Shown here piece after piece: positions 16,056-24,297 of a stretch of DNA of 31,384 nt. Source of the DNA: CAISGS01 sp044346445 (GTDB lineage: Bacteria > Pseudomonadota > Alphaproteobacteria > Caulobacterales > Caulobacteraceae). The position numbers were made by a program, and so were the translations under genes. The notes under the pieces were generated by a model. The model searched no databases. It saw only the letters and a program-made list of their open reading frames with translations, and was not told where the DNA came from. The stretch covers positions 1-31,384 of the forward strand of contig JBIIZD010000019.1 in the NCBI GenBank assembly GCA_044346445.1, read 5' to 3'. Numbering within the stretch: position 1 is the first letter of the stretch; every line of letters starts with the position of its first letter.

Positions 16056-17576
16056 TTATAGGCCCGCGAGAAATTCCCCCGACTGGTCCTTGATGGATTT
16101 CCGCCGCTCGGGCGTAAAGCCTGACAGGGTCTTATAGGGCATGGCTAGGCGCATATTGCCCTTGAGCACGGTCTCATTCTCGATCAGGAAGTTCCAATAA
16201 AGATAATTGAACGGGCAGGCGCCGGGGCCCATCTTGATCGCCGGGTCATAGGCGCAGCCTTGGCAATAATCGCTCATCTTCTGGATATAGGCCCCAGAGG
16301 CGGCATAGGGCTTTGAGGCCATAAGGCCGCCATCGGCAAACAGGGCCATGCCATGGACATTGGGCAATTCGACCCATTCAAACGCGTCAATATAGACCGC
16401 CAGATACCAGGCCTCGATCTGGGCCGGTTCAATCCCGGCCAAAAGCGCGAAATTGCCCGTCACCATCAGGCGCTGAATATGGTGGCCATAGGCAGTTTTG
16501 CGGATATCACCGACCGCCTGTTTCAAACAGTTCAGGTCGGTGGCTGCGCCCCAATAAAGGCCCGGCAAGTCGCGCTTGGCCGACAGGGCATTGCTGGTCG
16601 CATAGCTGGGCATATTGAGCCAATAAATCCCGCGCACATATTCGCGCCAGCCCAGGATTTGACGAATAAAGCCCTCAGTCGCATTTAGGGGCACCTCGCC
16701 TGCCCGCCAGGCCGCCTCGGCTGCCTGGCACACTTCCAGGGGCGATAGCAGGCCAAGATTGAGATAGGGCGACACTATGCTGTGGAACAAGAAGGGCTCG
16801 CCCGCCTTCATCGCGTCTTGATAGTCGCCAAAGCTGGGCAGGCCAACGGTGAGAAAGTTATCAAGCGCTGCCAGCGCGCCTTGGCGGGTCACGGCCCAGC
16901 CAAACGGCTCCAGATCGCCAAAATGGCTGTCAAAGCGCGCGGCAACCAGAGCCATGACCTCGCGTGTTGTGGCGTCTGGCTCAAACCGCAGGCGGCTTGG
17001 CACGGCGACCTTGGCGGGCAGACGTTTGCGATTGTCCTGATCAAAATTCCATTGGCCGCCGACCGGCTCTGAGCCCTCCATTAAGAGGCCGGTCTTGCGG
17101 CGCATATCGCGATAGAAATGCTCCATGCGAAACAGTTTTCGCCCCCTTGCCCAGTCGGCAAACTGCTCAAAACTGGCCAAAAACCGGTCATCGGGGCGGA
17201 TTTCAACCGGAATGTTTAAGGTCTCGGACCAGGTTTTGGCCGCCTCTAGCACCCGCCATTCGCCGGGCTCGGTCATGATCAGGGCGCTGGCCTTGTGGCG
17301 GGCGACGGCGCGGGCAATCTCGGTGGTAAGGCTGCCTGTATTGGCGGGGTCATCAAGGGCGACATAATCGACCCGCATGCCCTGTGCGCGCAGATCATCG
17401 GCAAAATGGCGCATGGCCGACAAGATCAGGACGATTTTTTGCTTATGGTGCGGCACATAATCGGTCTCTTGCGCCACTTCCAGCATCAAGACCGTGTCGG
17501 TTGCCGGGTCTAGACCCCGCAGGCTGGACAGGCCCAGGCTCAACTGGTCGCCCAGGACAAGGTGCAGGCGGCTCAT
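16056..17576 (-). CDS. phrB: FeS-containing (6-4) photolyase / FeS-BCP cryptochrome-photolyase
   Basis: A 506-residue flavoprotein of the prokaryotic FeS-BCP branch, which repairs (6-4) photoproducts with light using FAD, a lumazine-type antenna and a [4Fe-4S] cluster. Counting from the ATG at 17576, the four predicted cluster cysteines are Cys350, Cys438, Cys441 and Cys454. These equal the numbering I recall for Agrobacterium PhrB, which supports both the identity and the start. The His pair in TAYGHHIQRLMVTGNF falls at 365-366, again as in PhrB. GFIRQILGWREYVRG and DAFEWVELPNVHGM are further FAD-domain motifs. The ATG overlaps the stop of the upstream DUF2256 gene (ATGA), so the two are coupled. 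Confidence 0.95.
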   Translation of the reverse strand: MSRLHLVLGDQLSLGLSSLRGLDPATDTVLMLEVAQETDYVPHHKQKIVLILSAMRHFADDLRAQGMRVDYVALDDPANTGSLTTEIARAVARHKASALIMTEPGEWRVLEAAKTWSETLNIPVEIRPDDRFLASFEQFADWARGRKLFRMEHFYRDMRRKTGLLMEGSEPVGGQWNFDQDNRKRLPAKVAVPSRLRFEPDATTREVMALVAARFDSHFGDLEPFGWAVTRQGALAALDNFLTVGLPSFGDYQDAMKAGEPFLFHSIVSPYLNLGLLSPLEVCQAAEAAWRAGEVPLNATEGFIRQILGWREYVRGIYWLNMPSYATSNALSAKRDLPGLYWGAATDLNCLKQAVGDIRKTAYGHHIQRLMVTGNFALLAGIEPAQIEAWYLAVYIDAFEWVELPNVHGMALFADGGLMASKPYAASGAYIQKMSDYCQGCAYDPAIKMGPGACPFNYLYWNFLIENETVLKGNMRLAMPYKTLSGFTPERRKSIKDQSGEFLAGL

Positions 17577-17740
17577 GACGCGGTCGCCCGGCCAGAGCGC
17601 CGCCGCTCGTCGCGGCAACGGTCTGAACAGGTCTGGATTTCAGCCCATACCCGCGCCCACTTCTTGCGCCATGCAAAAGGGCGACCGCAAGAAACGCAGG
17701 TCTTTTCGGGCAGGTCCTGCTTTTGCCGCATCTTGGCCAT
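17573..17740 (-). CDS. DUF2256 small zinc-finger-like protein
   Basis: A 55-residue basic protein (start MAKMRQKQDLPEKTC). It carries four cysteines in the DUF2256 pattern: CVSCGRPFAWRKKWARVW, then CSDRCR. The cysteine pairs (CxxC at 15-18, CxxxC at 38-42) probably bind one zinc ion. DUF2256 proteins are small, unassigned, and often found beside photolyase/cryptochrome genes. Here the stop codon overlaps the photolyase ATG (ATGA at 17573-17576), so translation is almost certainly coupled and the protein is likely made in step with the photolyase. The Trp and Arg/Lys content suggests nucleic-acid contact, but that is inference. There is no strong ribosome binding site for the ATG at 17740; an internal ATG three codons on is possible. 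Confidence 0.88.
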   Translation of the reverse strand: MAKMRQKQDLPEKTCVSCGRPFAWRKKWARVWAEIQTCSDRCRDERRRSGRATAS

Positions 17741-17787
17741 GAATGAACTACGCTCGGCCGCTCTATTTAGATCAGTCTAGGGCGTAT

Positions 17788-18591
17788 TTACGGATTAAGC
17801 GCGGCCATGACGGTCTGGGTATGGTCATCGGTCGGGAAAAACAGTTCGAGGCGAAGATCGCGCACGGTCACGTCCTCGCTGGTGCCAAAATGCGCAATCA
17901 CGGACAAGAAGCTTAAGGGTTGGCCGGGCGAGTGAAACACGATGGGCACAACTGGGCTGCGCGGGCTGGCTGAGGGCTTATAGGGATGGGCCTTGCTAGC
18001 CAGGTCCAGCGAATGGAGCAGGGCCTGCAGAATCGGATCCTCGCCCGCCTCAAGCGCTTCGAGCTGCAACCGGCCGGTCATTTCGTGCAAAACTTGCGGA
18101 TAATTGGCAACCAGATCGGCGGCAAGTGGCCGCTCGGATAAGAGCCGGATCAGGTTGGTCTCCTCGCCCAAGGGATCGAGCCCGGCAATAAGCGTCTTGG
18201 CGGCCAGATTGGCCTCTAACAGGTTCCAGTGCCGGTCACAGACCAGGGCCGGATTGGGCGCATGTTTGGCCATCATTTCGGACAAGACGGCGCGAAAAGG
18301 GCCCAGCGCTTCTGAGTCCAGCGGCGAGGCCGGATAGGCGGGTACAAAACCGGCTGCCTGCAAGAGGCTGTTGCGCGCGGCAAGCGGCAGGACCAGGCCC
18401 TGAGCCAGTTGCAAGACCATGTCGCGGCTCGGCTGGGCCCGTCCCGATTCCAGAAACGACACATGGCGCGCCGAGACATTGCTATTGCAGGCCAGGTCTA
18501 GTTGGCTCATGCGCCGCCCGGCCCGGTAGTAGCGCAGGGCCGTGGCAAAGCGGGTTGGGCGGCGGGTTTGAGCGGACGAGGCATCTAACAT
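17788..18591 (-). CDS. XRE-family transcription regulator with MmyB-like ligand domain
   Basis: A 267-residue DNA-binding protein. The N-terminal helix-turn-helix of the lambda-repressor type (about 22-75, LDLACNSNVSARHVSFLESGRAQPS) is followed by a long helical C-terminal domain of the MmyB type, a PAS-like fold reported to bind fatty acids in one member (KHAPNPALVCDRHWNLLEAN, FHSPGQPLSFLSVIAHFGTSEDVTVRDLRLELFFPTD seen in segments). Such regulators often control the gene divergent to them. Here that is the small membrane protein at 18700, with 108 bases between. The ATG at 18591 is preferred over the TTG at 18597. Its 3' end lies 47 bases from the DUF2256 start, so it may also be co-transcribed with the photolyase pair. 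Confidence 0.9.
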   Translation of the reverse strand: MLDASSAQTRRPTRFATALRYYRAGRRMSQLDLACNSNVSARHVSFLESGRAQPSRDMVLQLAQGLVLPLAARNSLLQAAGFVPAYPASPLDSEALGPFRAVLSEMMAKHAPNPALVCDRHWNLLEANLAAKTLIAGLDPLGEETNLIRLLSERPLAADLVANYPQVLHEMTGRLQLEALEAGEDPILQALLHSLDLASKAHPYKPSASPRSPVVPIVFHSPGQPLSFLSVIAHFGTSEDVTVRDLRLELFFPTDDHTQTVMAALNP

Positions 18592-18699
18592 GGCCAAAGC
18601 TTGCCATCACAGGTCAGGCTGTCAATGACCTCGCAGGTAATTGCTACACCTACCTTTGCTGATCCATAGTCCGGCCATTCTCAGGTTTGGAGGAAGGTC

Positions 18700-19119
18700 A
18701 TGACCCGTTTTTGGAGCAATTGGCTAAGGGTTTGGTGTTTCTGCGTCGTATTGTTTGGACTTGTTCTAGCGGCCACGGCGTTCCCGTTTTTGGATGGGCC
18801 GACCCGCTGGATTTATAGCCTGGTTGATATTGGCCACGCGCAGCCCGTGTCGTTGGAGGCCCCGGGCATGCGCTTTAACATTGCCCTAGTTGGGGCGGTT
18901 ACGTTTGGCTTTGGCTTGACGGTAGTCGGCATGATCAAGGCCGCCAGGCTTGGTGGCGCTCCGGTCTGGCGCGACCTGACCCTGGCCCTCGGCCTTTGGT
19001 ACCTGGTCGATAGCGGCATTTCGATCCTGACCGGATTTGGTCTGAATGCCGTGTCCAATACCGGCATCTTGATCGCCTATCTGATCCCGGTTCTGCGCTC
19101 TGGCGTTTTGCGAGGCTAA
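18700..19119 (+). CDS. Small integral membrane protein, four predicted helices
   Basis: A 139-residue protein I cannot assign to a named family. It has four hydrophobic stretches: about 10-31 (VWCFCVVLFGLVLAATAFPF), 58-79 (NIALVGAVTFGFGLTVVGMI), 89-112 (LTLALGLWYLVDSGISILTG) and 116-133. Basic residues flank the first, and both ends are short. A strong ribosome binding site (GGAGGAAGG) lies just before the ATG, suggesting high translation. It is divergent from the MmyB-like regulator and is the natural candidate for its target. Its last codons overlap the convergent crotonase gene by four bases. A role in transport or envelope stress cannot be decided from sequence. Confidence 0.8.
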   Translation: MTRFWSNWLRVWCFCVVLFGLVLAATAFPFLDGPTRWIYSLVDIGHAQPVSLEAPGMRFNIALVGAVTFGFGLTVVGMIKAARLGGAPVWRDLTLALGLWYLVDSGISILTGFGLNAVSNTGILIAYLIPVLRSGVLRG

Positions 19120-19931
19120 TCCCCTGAATAGTTCGGCGGCCGTTTTTCCAAAAACGCCATCATGCCTTCGCGCACATCGTCGGACTGGGCACAGAGGATC
19201 TGGTTGCGGTCTTCCATGGCAATGGCGGCTTCCAGGCTCTGGGCATCGACGCTCATGTTTAGGCATTCCTTGGTCAGGCGAAGACCCATGGGCGAGGTGG
19301 TCAGCATCTCGTCCAGATAGACCCGGGCCGCCTTGTCCAGATCCGCATCGGGCACGACTTCGCTCACCAGGCCCACCCGCAAGGCGCGCTCGGCATTGAT
19401 AAACCGGCCGGTCAGCATAAGCTCAGACGCCACCGACACCCCGACCAGTCTTGGCAAGAAATAGGACACGCCAATATCGCAGGCCGATAGGCCAATGCGG
19501 ATAAAGGCGGCATTCATGCGCGCGCTTTCACCGGCAATGCGAATGTCTGAGGCCAGGGCAATGGCAAAACCGCCGCCGCAGGCAGGGCCATGCACCAAAG
19601 AGATAATGGCCTGCTGACAGCGGCGCATCCGCATCACGATCTCGGAAATGCGCCTTTGGCCCAACAGTCCTGCCGAGGGGCCGCGCTTGGCATTGTCCCC
19701 CGGCTGGGTGTTCTGGCTTTCCTTGATATCAAGCCCCGCACAAAAGGCCCGGCCCGCGCCCTTTAAGACCACAATCCGCGTGGTGCGATCAAAATAAAGC
19801 CCGCCGAAATAGTCGAGTAGATCGTCGACCATCTGATTATTCAGCGTATTAAGGGCGTCTGGCCGGTTGAGGGTGACGTGATCAACCGCCCCGTCTTTTT
19901 CGATCAGCAGGGTCTTATAGGGCGCGGGCAT
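19116..19931 (-). CDS. Enoyl-CoA hydratase/isomerase (crotonase) family protein
   Basis: A 271-residue crotonase-fold protein with the oxyanion-hole segments AGRAFCAGLDIKES and VHGPACGGGFAIALASDIR. It acts on CoA thioesters in the cytoplasm. The two glutamates of true hydratases are not where expected. In the GGGFAIA segment (normally GGGCELA) there is no Glu, and the second site reads AFIRIGLSACDIGVSYFLPR, with Phe in the place of the Glu of QPEILLG. The Asp of ACDIG aligns with an active-site Asp of dienoyl-CoA isomerases. An isomerase or hydrolase reaction is therefore more likely than hydration. It follows the downstream acyl-CoA dehydrogenase by 15 bases and ends the minus-strand cluster. 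Confidence 0.92.
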   Translation of the reverse strand: MPAPYKTLLIEKDGAVDHVTLNRPDALNTLNNQMVDDLLDYFGGLYFDRTTRIVVLKGAGRAFCAGLDIKESQNTQPGDNAKRGPSAGLLGQRRISEIVMRMRRCQQAIISLVHGPACGGGFAIALASDIRIAGESARMNAAFIRIGLSACDIGVSYFLPRLVGVSVASELMLTGRFINAERALRVGLVSEVVPDADLDKAARVYLDEMLTTSPMGLRLTKECLNMSVDAQSLEAAIAMEDRNQILCAQSDDVREGMMAFLEKRPPNYSGD

Positions 19932-19946
19932 GGCTGGGTCTGTCCT

Positions 19947-21188
19947 TTAAGCGGTCGGGATCTTGTTAAAGGGCAGGCCCTTATCGGCGCGCATGTCTTC
20001 GGGCAGGCCCAGGACACGTTCGCCAATAATATTGCGCAAGATCTCGTCTGTGCCGCCCTCAACCCGGGTGGCGGGCGAGCGCATCAGCTGGGCCTGGAAC
20101 TTGGCCCCCATGGCCGCCAGCTTTGGGTCAGCTATCACCCCGGCCTGACCCTGAAGATCGAGCGCAAACATGGCGATTTCCTGCAGGCTGGAGCCTGCCA
20201 CCAGCTTGCCGATCGAGTTTTCAGGCCCGGGCGTCTCGCCGCGCGACAGGGCTGAAATGGCCCGCATGCCGGTATATTTCAGCCCGCTTTGCCGGCAGGC
20301 CCAGTCGGCCAGCTTGGAGCGCACGCCGCGATCATTGATCGCCAGGGTTCCATCGCTGAGTTCCAAGTCCTTGCAGAACTCAAAAATGTCGGGAAAGCCC
20401 GCGCTCATGCCTGAGCCAATCGATAGGCGCTCATTCATCAAGGTGGTTAGCGACACCTTCCAGCCGTCATTGACCGCGCCAAGGCGCTGGCTGTCGGGCA
20501 GGCGCACATTGTCAAAATAGACCTCATTAAAGCCCGACTGGCCATTGGCCTGCTTGATCGGGACAATGCGCACGCCGGGTGTATCCATGCGCAGATAGAA
20601 CATGGTCAGGCCCTTATGCTTGGGCGCGTCCGGGTCGGTGCGGGTAATGACAATGCCATATTGCGAATAATGCGCGCCGCTGGTCCAGATCTTCTGGCCA
20701 TTGATCACCCAGTCCTCGCCGTCCTTTTCCGCCTTGGTGCGCAGACCCGCCAGGTCCGAGCCACCGGCGGGCTCGGAAAACAGCTGGCACCAGATTTCTT
20801 CGCCAGAGGCAAGCGGCGGCAGGCGCTTGGTCTTGGTCTCTTCGTCGGCCCAATCCATGACGGTGGGGCCGCACATGCCGTGGCCAATGATAAAGGTGCC
20901 CGAAAGCGCGCCATAGGGGCCTTCTTCCTGGCCCCAGATCACGCGCTCAATCGGGGTTGCGCCGCGCCCGCCATAGGCTTTTGGCCAGTGCAGACAGGCC
21001 CATCCGGCCTCATGCTTCTTTTTTTGCCAAGCCTTGGCTTCTTGCATGGGGTCCAGCCCGCCCAGCTCTATGCCGCCAAACCCGGCTTTTTCCAGATGCG
21101 GCAGCAGGTGGCGGGGGCCATTGGCACTGATCCAGGCCCGGGCCTCGGCGCGAAAGGCGGCTTCTTGCGGTGTGTCGTCGAAATTCAT
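19947..21188 (-). CDS. Acyl-CoA dehydrogenase (413 aa)
   Basis: A flavoprotein that introduces the alpha,beta double bond in a CoA-linked acid. Family marks in order are GWACLHWPKAYGGRGATPIE, EIWCQLFSEPAGGSDLAGLRT, DWVINGQKIWTSGAHYSQYG, FNEVYFDNVRLPDS and the C-terminal RVEGGTDEILRNIIGERVLGLP, shown here in pieces. It lies 28 bases downstream of a second, smaller acyl-CoA dehydrogenase. Such side-by-side pairs often form alpha2beta2 heterotetramers in steroid or branched-acid breakdown, a role inferred only from the arrangement. The start at 21188 (MNFDDTP) is the family start; the open frame runs 393 bases further upstream but that part only shadows the next gene. Confidence 0.94.
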   Translation of the reverse strand: MNFDDTPQEAAFRAEARAWISANGPRHLLPHLEKAGFGGIELGGLDPMQEAKAWQKKKHEAGWACLHWPKAYGGRGATPIERVIWGQEEGPYGALSGTFIIGHGMCGPTVMDWADEETKTKRLPPLASGEEIWCQLFSEPAGGSDLAGLRTKAEKDGEDWVINGQKIWTSGAHYSQYGIVITRTDPDAPKHKGLTMFYLRMDTPGVRIVPIKQANGQSGFNEVYFDNVRLPDSQRLGAVNDGWKVSLTTLMNERLSIGSGMSAGFPDIFEFCKDLELSDGTLAINDRGVRSKLADWACRQSGLKYTGMRAISALSRGETPGPENSIGKLVAGSSLQEIAMFALDLQGQAGVIADPKLAAMGAKFQAQLMRSPATRVEGGTDEILRNIIGERVLGLPEDMRADKGLPFNKIPTA

Positions 21189-21216
21189 GATCTGTGTCCT
21201 TGTCTCAATGGTCCGG

Positions 21217-22344
21217 TCAGGCCGCGTTCTTGGCGCGCAACCGATCAATAAGCTTGTCTTCCCACTCATTTTGGCCGCCCAAGGTGAGGGCCAAAAGATT
21301 GGAGCGGCGGTAAAACAGGTGGCAGTCCATGGCCCAGGTAAAGCCCATGCCGCCATGCACCTGGATATTGTTCTTGGCACAGTGCTGGAACGCCTTGGTG
21401 GCGCTGACTCGCACGGTAGCCGCCGCTTCGCCCAGATCGGCTGAGCCGGTCGAGAGGGCATAGGCACCAAAATAGCCATTGGAGCGGGCCAGGGTCGCCG
21501 AGACATACATGTCGGCCAGCATATGCTTGATCGCCTGGAAGGATCCGATCGCCCGGCCAAAGGCAAAGCGTTGCAGGGCATAGTCCCTGGCCATTTCCAG
21601 CGCCCGATCTGCGCCGCCTATCTGCTCAAACCCGGTCAAGATCGCCGCCCGGTCCAGGGCTTCTTCATAAAGCTGCCAGCCTTCGCCCTCTGCGCCAATT
21701 CGCTCGGCCCTTGCGCCCTTAAAGGACAGGCTGGCCTGACTGCGCGAGGGATCAATGGTCTCTAGCACAGTGCGCTCAACCCCTCCGCCAGACAGGTCGA
21801 CCAGATAGAGCGACAGACCCGCCGCATCGCGCCCGGGCGCATGACGGGCCAGGACGACGGCAAGATCGGCAATATCACCGTCCAGCACCGGCGACTTATC
21901 GCCGGTCAAGACACCGCCGATGACCTGGGCCTTTATGGTCGAGGGCCTACCGCCGCCCATGCCTTCAATCGCGGCCAAGGTGCCAATCACCTCGCCCGAG
22001 GCGAGCCTTGGCAGCCAGGCCTGTTTTTGCGCCTCGGTTCCCGCCGCCTTGAGGATTTCGGCGGCCAAAAAGATCGAGGATGAGACCGGAACCGGCGCAA
22101 TCGCCCGGCCAAGCTCTTCGGCAATGACGCAAAGCTCCAGATAGCCAAGGCCAAGCCCGCCATATTCTTCTGGAATGGCCGCGCCTAAAAAGCCCATCTC
22201 GGCCAGGCCTGCCCAAAGGCCCTTATCATAGGACCCAGCCCCTTCGAGCACAGCGCGCGGCACGGCGGCCCCGCACTTGTCGGCCAGATAACGCCGCGCC
22301 TCATTGCGCAATTGCAGCTGTTCCGCAGAAAATTCAAAATCCAT
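21217..22344 (-). CDS. Acyl-CoA dehydrogenase (375 aa)
   Basis: A second acyl-CoA dehydrogenase-family subunit, typical in length for the smaller partner of a pair. It begins MDFEFSAEQLQLRNEARRYL, continues with GFLGAAIPEEYGGLGLGYLEL, FLAAEILKAAGTEAQKQAWL and the helical core FGRAIGSFQAIKHMLADMYV, and ends with IQVHGGMGFTWAMDCHLFYRR. In many homologues the last motif reads GFTWEHD; here it is GFTWAMD, so FAD or acyl contacts may be contributed by the partner. It lies between the amidohydrolase gene (59-base gap) and the other dehydrogenase (28-base gap), all on the minus strand. Confidence 0.93.
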   Translation of the reverse strand: MDFEFSAEQLQLRNEARRYLADKCGAAVPRAVLEGAGSYDKGLWAGLAEMGFLGAAIPEEYGGLGLGYLELCVIAEELGRAIAPVPVSSSIFLAAEILKAAGTEAQKQAWLPRLASGEVIGTLAAIEGMGGGRPSTIKAQVIGGVLTGDKSPVLDGDIADLAVVLARHAPGRDAAGLSLYLVDLSGGGVERTVLETIDPSRSQASLSFKGARAERIGAEGEGWQLYEEALDRAAILTGFEQIGGADRALEMARDYALQRFAFGRAIGSFQAIKHMLADMYVSATLARSNGYFGAYALSTGSADLGEAAATVRVSATKAFQHCAKNNIQVHGGMGFTWAMDCHLFYRRSNLLALTLGGQNEWEDKLIDRLRAKNAA

Positions 22345-22403
22345 GGCGAGGCCTTGAGCTATAGAAAAACTTGGAAATCGCAGGCCATTGGCGGCCTAGG
22401 TGC

Positions 22404-24143
22404 TTATTCAGCCGCAAGCGCGGTGGTGGGCGCAGCTTGCGGTCCCCGGATCAGGCGACCTGGCATCTGGCCGGTCTCTTGACCGTTTTCAAACGTCACT
22501 ATGCCGCTGACAATCGTGGCGCGATAGCCATCGGCGCGCTGGATCATGCGCCGACCATCGGCGGGCAGATCAAACACCATTTCGGGCGGCAAGATTTTCA
22601 GCCTGTCAAAATCGATCAGATTGACATCGGCCTTCATGCCCGGCGCCAGGACGCCGCGATCATTGAGGCCATAAAGGCGGGCTGTGTCCTGGGTCTGCAT
22701 CTTGACCACCTGTTCCAGCGGCAAGGTCTTGCCCCGCGAGCGGTCGCGCACCCAGTGGGTCAGCATATAGGTCGGGAAGCTGGCATCACAGATAATGCCG
22801 CAATGCGCGCCGCCATCGGACAGGCTCAGCACCGTGGCCGGATGCTGCATCATCTCGTAAATATGGTCGAAATTGAAATGGGTATAGTTGAGCAAGGGCA
22901 GATAGACAAAACCGCGCCCGTCCTTTTCCATCATCATGTCATAGACGATCTCGGCCGGGGCGCGGCCAGAGCGGGCGGCAAGCGCCGCGACGCTGTCTTC
23001 CGGCGCGGGCTCATATTCAAGGCCGTTTTCGCGCTCCAGCCGGAACATACGGTCAAAGCCCTGGGTCAGGATCATGGCCAGCACATTCAGCTCGCGCGGC
23101 TTGGAGGCCAGGATCTCAGCCTTGACCGCTGGATCACGTAGTTTTTCTAGGCGCTGATCAAACGGCAGGCCCGCCAAGGCCTGATAGGCCTCATTGGCGA
23201 TAAAGGGATGCACCGTACTTTGCCAGCCCAGCACCATGCCGGTTGGCCGACAAGCGATCTGGGCCGTGACATTGGCCCCCTCTTTTCGGGCCTGATCGGT
23301 CAGGTCCAGCATGTGCCGCCACTTATCGGCCTCGATGGGTGATTGCAGCAGGGCATAGGTCACCGGCAGGCCGGTCTCAGCCGACAGGTCCTTCATCCAG
23401 TTAAACTCATCTTCGGCAGGCGTCATGTCAGAGGCCATTTCAAACACGCCGTGTCCCGCCGCGCCCAGCGCCCGGCCAATGCCCATCAATTCAGCGCGGT
23501 TGGCAAAGGTGCCGGGCACTGGCTCGCCGTCCTTGGCCAGGTGCAGCATGGTGCGCGAGGTGGAAAAGCCTAGCGCGCCCGCCTCAACGCCCTCGCGGAC
23601 AATCTTGGCCATGGCGGCAATATCATCATCATTGGCCGCCTCATTGCGCGCGCCGCGCTCGCCCATCACATAGGCGCGAACCGAGCCATGCGGCACCTGG
23701 GCGGCGACATCCAGCACCCGGGTCTGACGCTCCAGGCTATCCATGTATTCGGGAAAGGTCTCCCAGTCCCACTTGATGCCCTCGGCCAGGGCGGAGCCGG
23801 GAATGTCTTCCACACCCTCCATCAGGGCAATCAGCCAGTCATGACTATCGGGCCGGGCGGGCGCAAAGCCTACGCCGCAATTACCCATGACCACGGTGGT
23901 GACCCCGTGCCAGCAGGAGGGCGACAAGAGCTTGTCCCACGTCACCTGGCCATCATAATGGGTATGGATATCGACCCAGCCGGGCGTGACCAAAAGGCCC
24001 TTAGCATCGATCTCGCGTTTGCCCGATTGGGTGACTGTGCCCACCAATGTGACCAGACCACCATCAATCGCAATATCGGCCAGACGCGCCGCCGCGCCCG
24101 TGCCATCAACCACGGTCCCGCCGCGGATCACCAGATCATGCAT
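22404..24143 (-). CDS. N-acyl-D-amino-acid deacylase-type amidohydrolase
   Basis: A 579-residue metal-dependent amidohydrolase of the D-aminoacylase group. Visible features from the chosen start are the metal pair His60/His62 in VDIHTHYDGQ and Cys89 in MGNCGVGFAP, the position of the Cys ligand of D-aminoacylase. FEMASDMTP, AQIACRPTGM and the late Asp in SLSDGGAHCG follow. Proteins of this size and type next to acyl-CoA dehydrogenases are common in alphaproteobacteria and may hydrolyse amide or cyclic substrates other than D-amino acids. GGAGG eight bases before the ATG at 24143 decides the start; the ATG at 24149 lies too close to it. It is the first gene of the four-gene minus-strand cluster. 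Confidence 0.9.
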   Translation of the reverse strand: MHDLVIRGGTVVDGTGAAARLADIAIDGGLVTLVGTVTQSGKREIDAKGLLVTPGWVDIHTHYDGQVTWDKLLSPSCWHGVTTVVMGNCGVGFAPARPDSHDWLIALMEGVEDIPGSALAEGIKWDWETFPEYMDSLERQTRVLDVAAQVPHGSVRAYVMGERGARNEAANDDDIAAMAKIVREGVEAGALGFSTSRTMLHLAKDGEPVPGTFANRAELMGIGRALGAAGHGVFEMASDMTPAEDEFNWMKDLSAETGLPVTYALLQSPIEADKWRHMLDLTDQARKEGANVTAQIACRPTGMVLGWQSTVHPFIANEAYQALAGLPFDQRLEKLRDPAVKAEILASKPRELNVLAMILTQGFDRMFRLERENGLEYEPAPEDSVAALAARSGRAPAEIVYDMMMEKDGRGFVYLPLLNYTHFNFDHIYEMMQHPATVLSLSDGGAHCGIICDASFPTYMLTHWVRDRSRGKTLPLEQVVKMQTQDTARLYGLNDRGVLAPGMKADVNLIDFDRLKILPPEMVFDLPADGRRMIQRADGYRATIVSGIVTFENGQETGQMPGRLIRGPQAAPTTALAAE

Positions 24144-24244
24144 GCCCATATCCTCCCAAGGTCTTATATTTTCTTGGATGATAGGCGCGCTGTGCGCTCT
24201 GGCAATAGGAATATTGCCATTGATAACCTAGACCTTACGTCACG

Positions 24245-24274
24245 CCCGGGCACGATCTCGCCGCCGTGCCCGGG
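24245..24274. terminator. GC-rich stem-loop between metY and the deacylase gene
   Basis: A perfect 9-bp inverted repeat, CCCGGGCAC (24245-24253) and GTGCCCGGG (24266-24274), with a 12-base loop, about 25 bases past the metY stop. A TTTT run follows it only on the plus strand, while the gene before it is on the minus strand, so as an intrinsic terminator for metY it would be weak. The placement still suggests separation of metY from the deacylase cluster. Confidence 0.45.
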
Positions 24275-24297
24275 TTTTGACCATAAGGCCTTGGGCC

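Noticed and set aside
21189..21581. 131-codon N-terminal extension of the 413-aa acyl-CoA dehydrogenase
   Set aside because: It is an out-of-frame shadow of the upstream dehydrogenase gene; the family start is MNFDDTP at 21188.
22371..23141. 256-codon plus-strand ORF
   Set aside because: Antisense to the amidohydrolase gene, with no recognisable motif or ribosome binding site.
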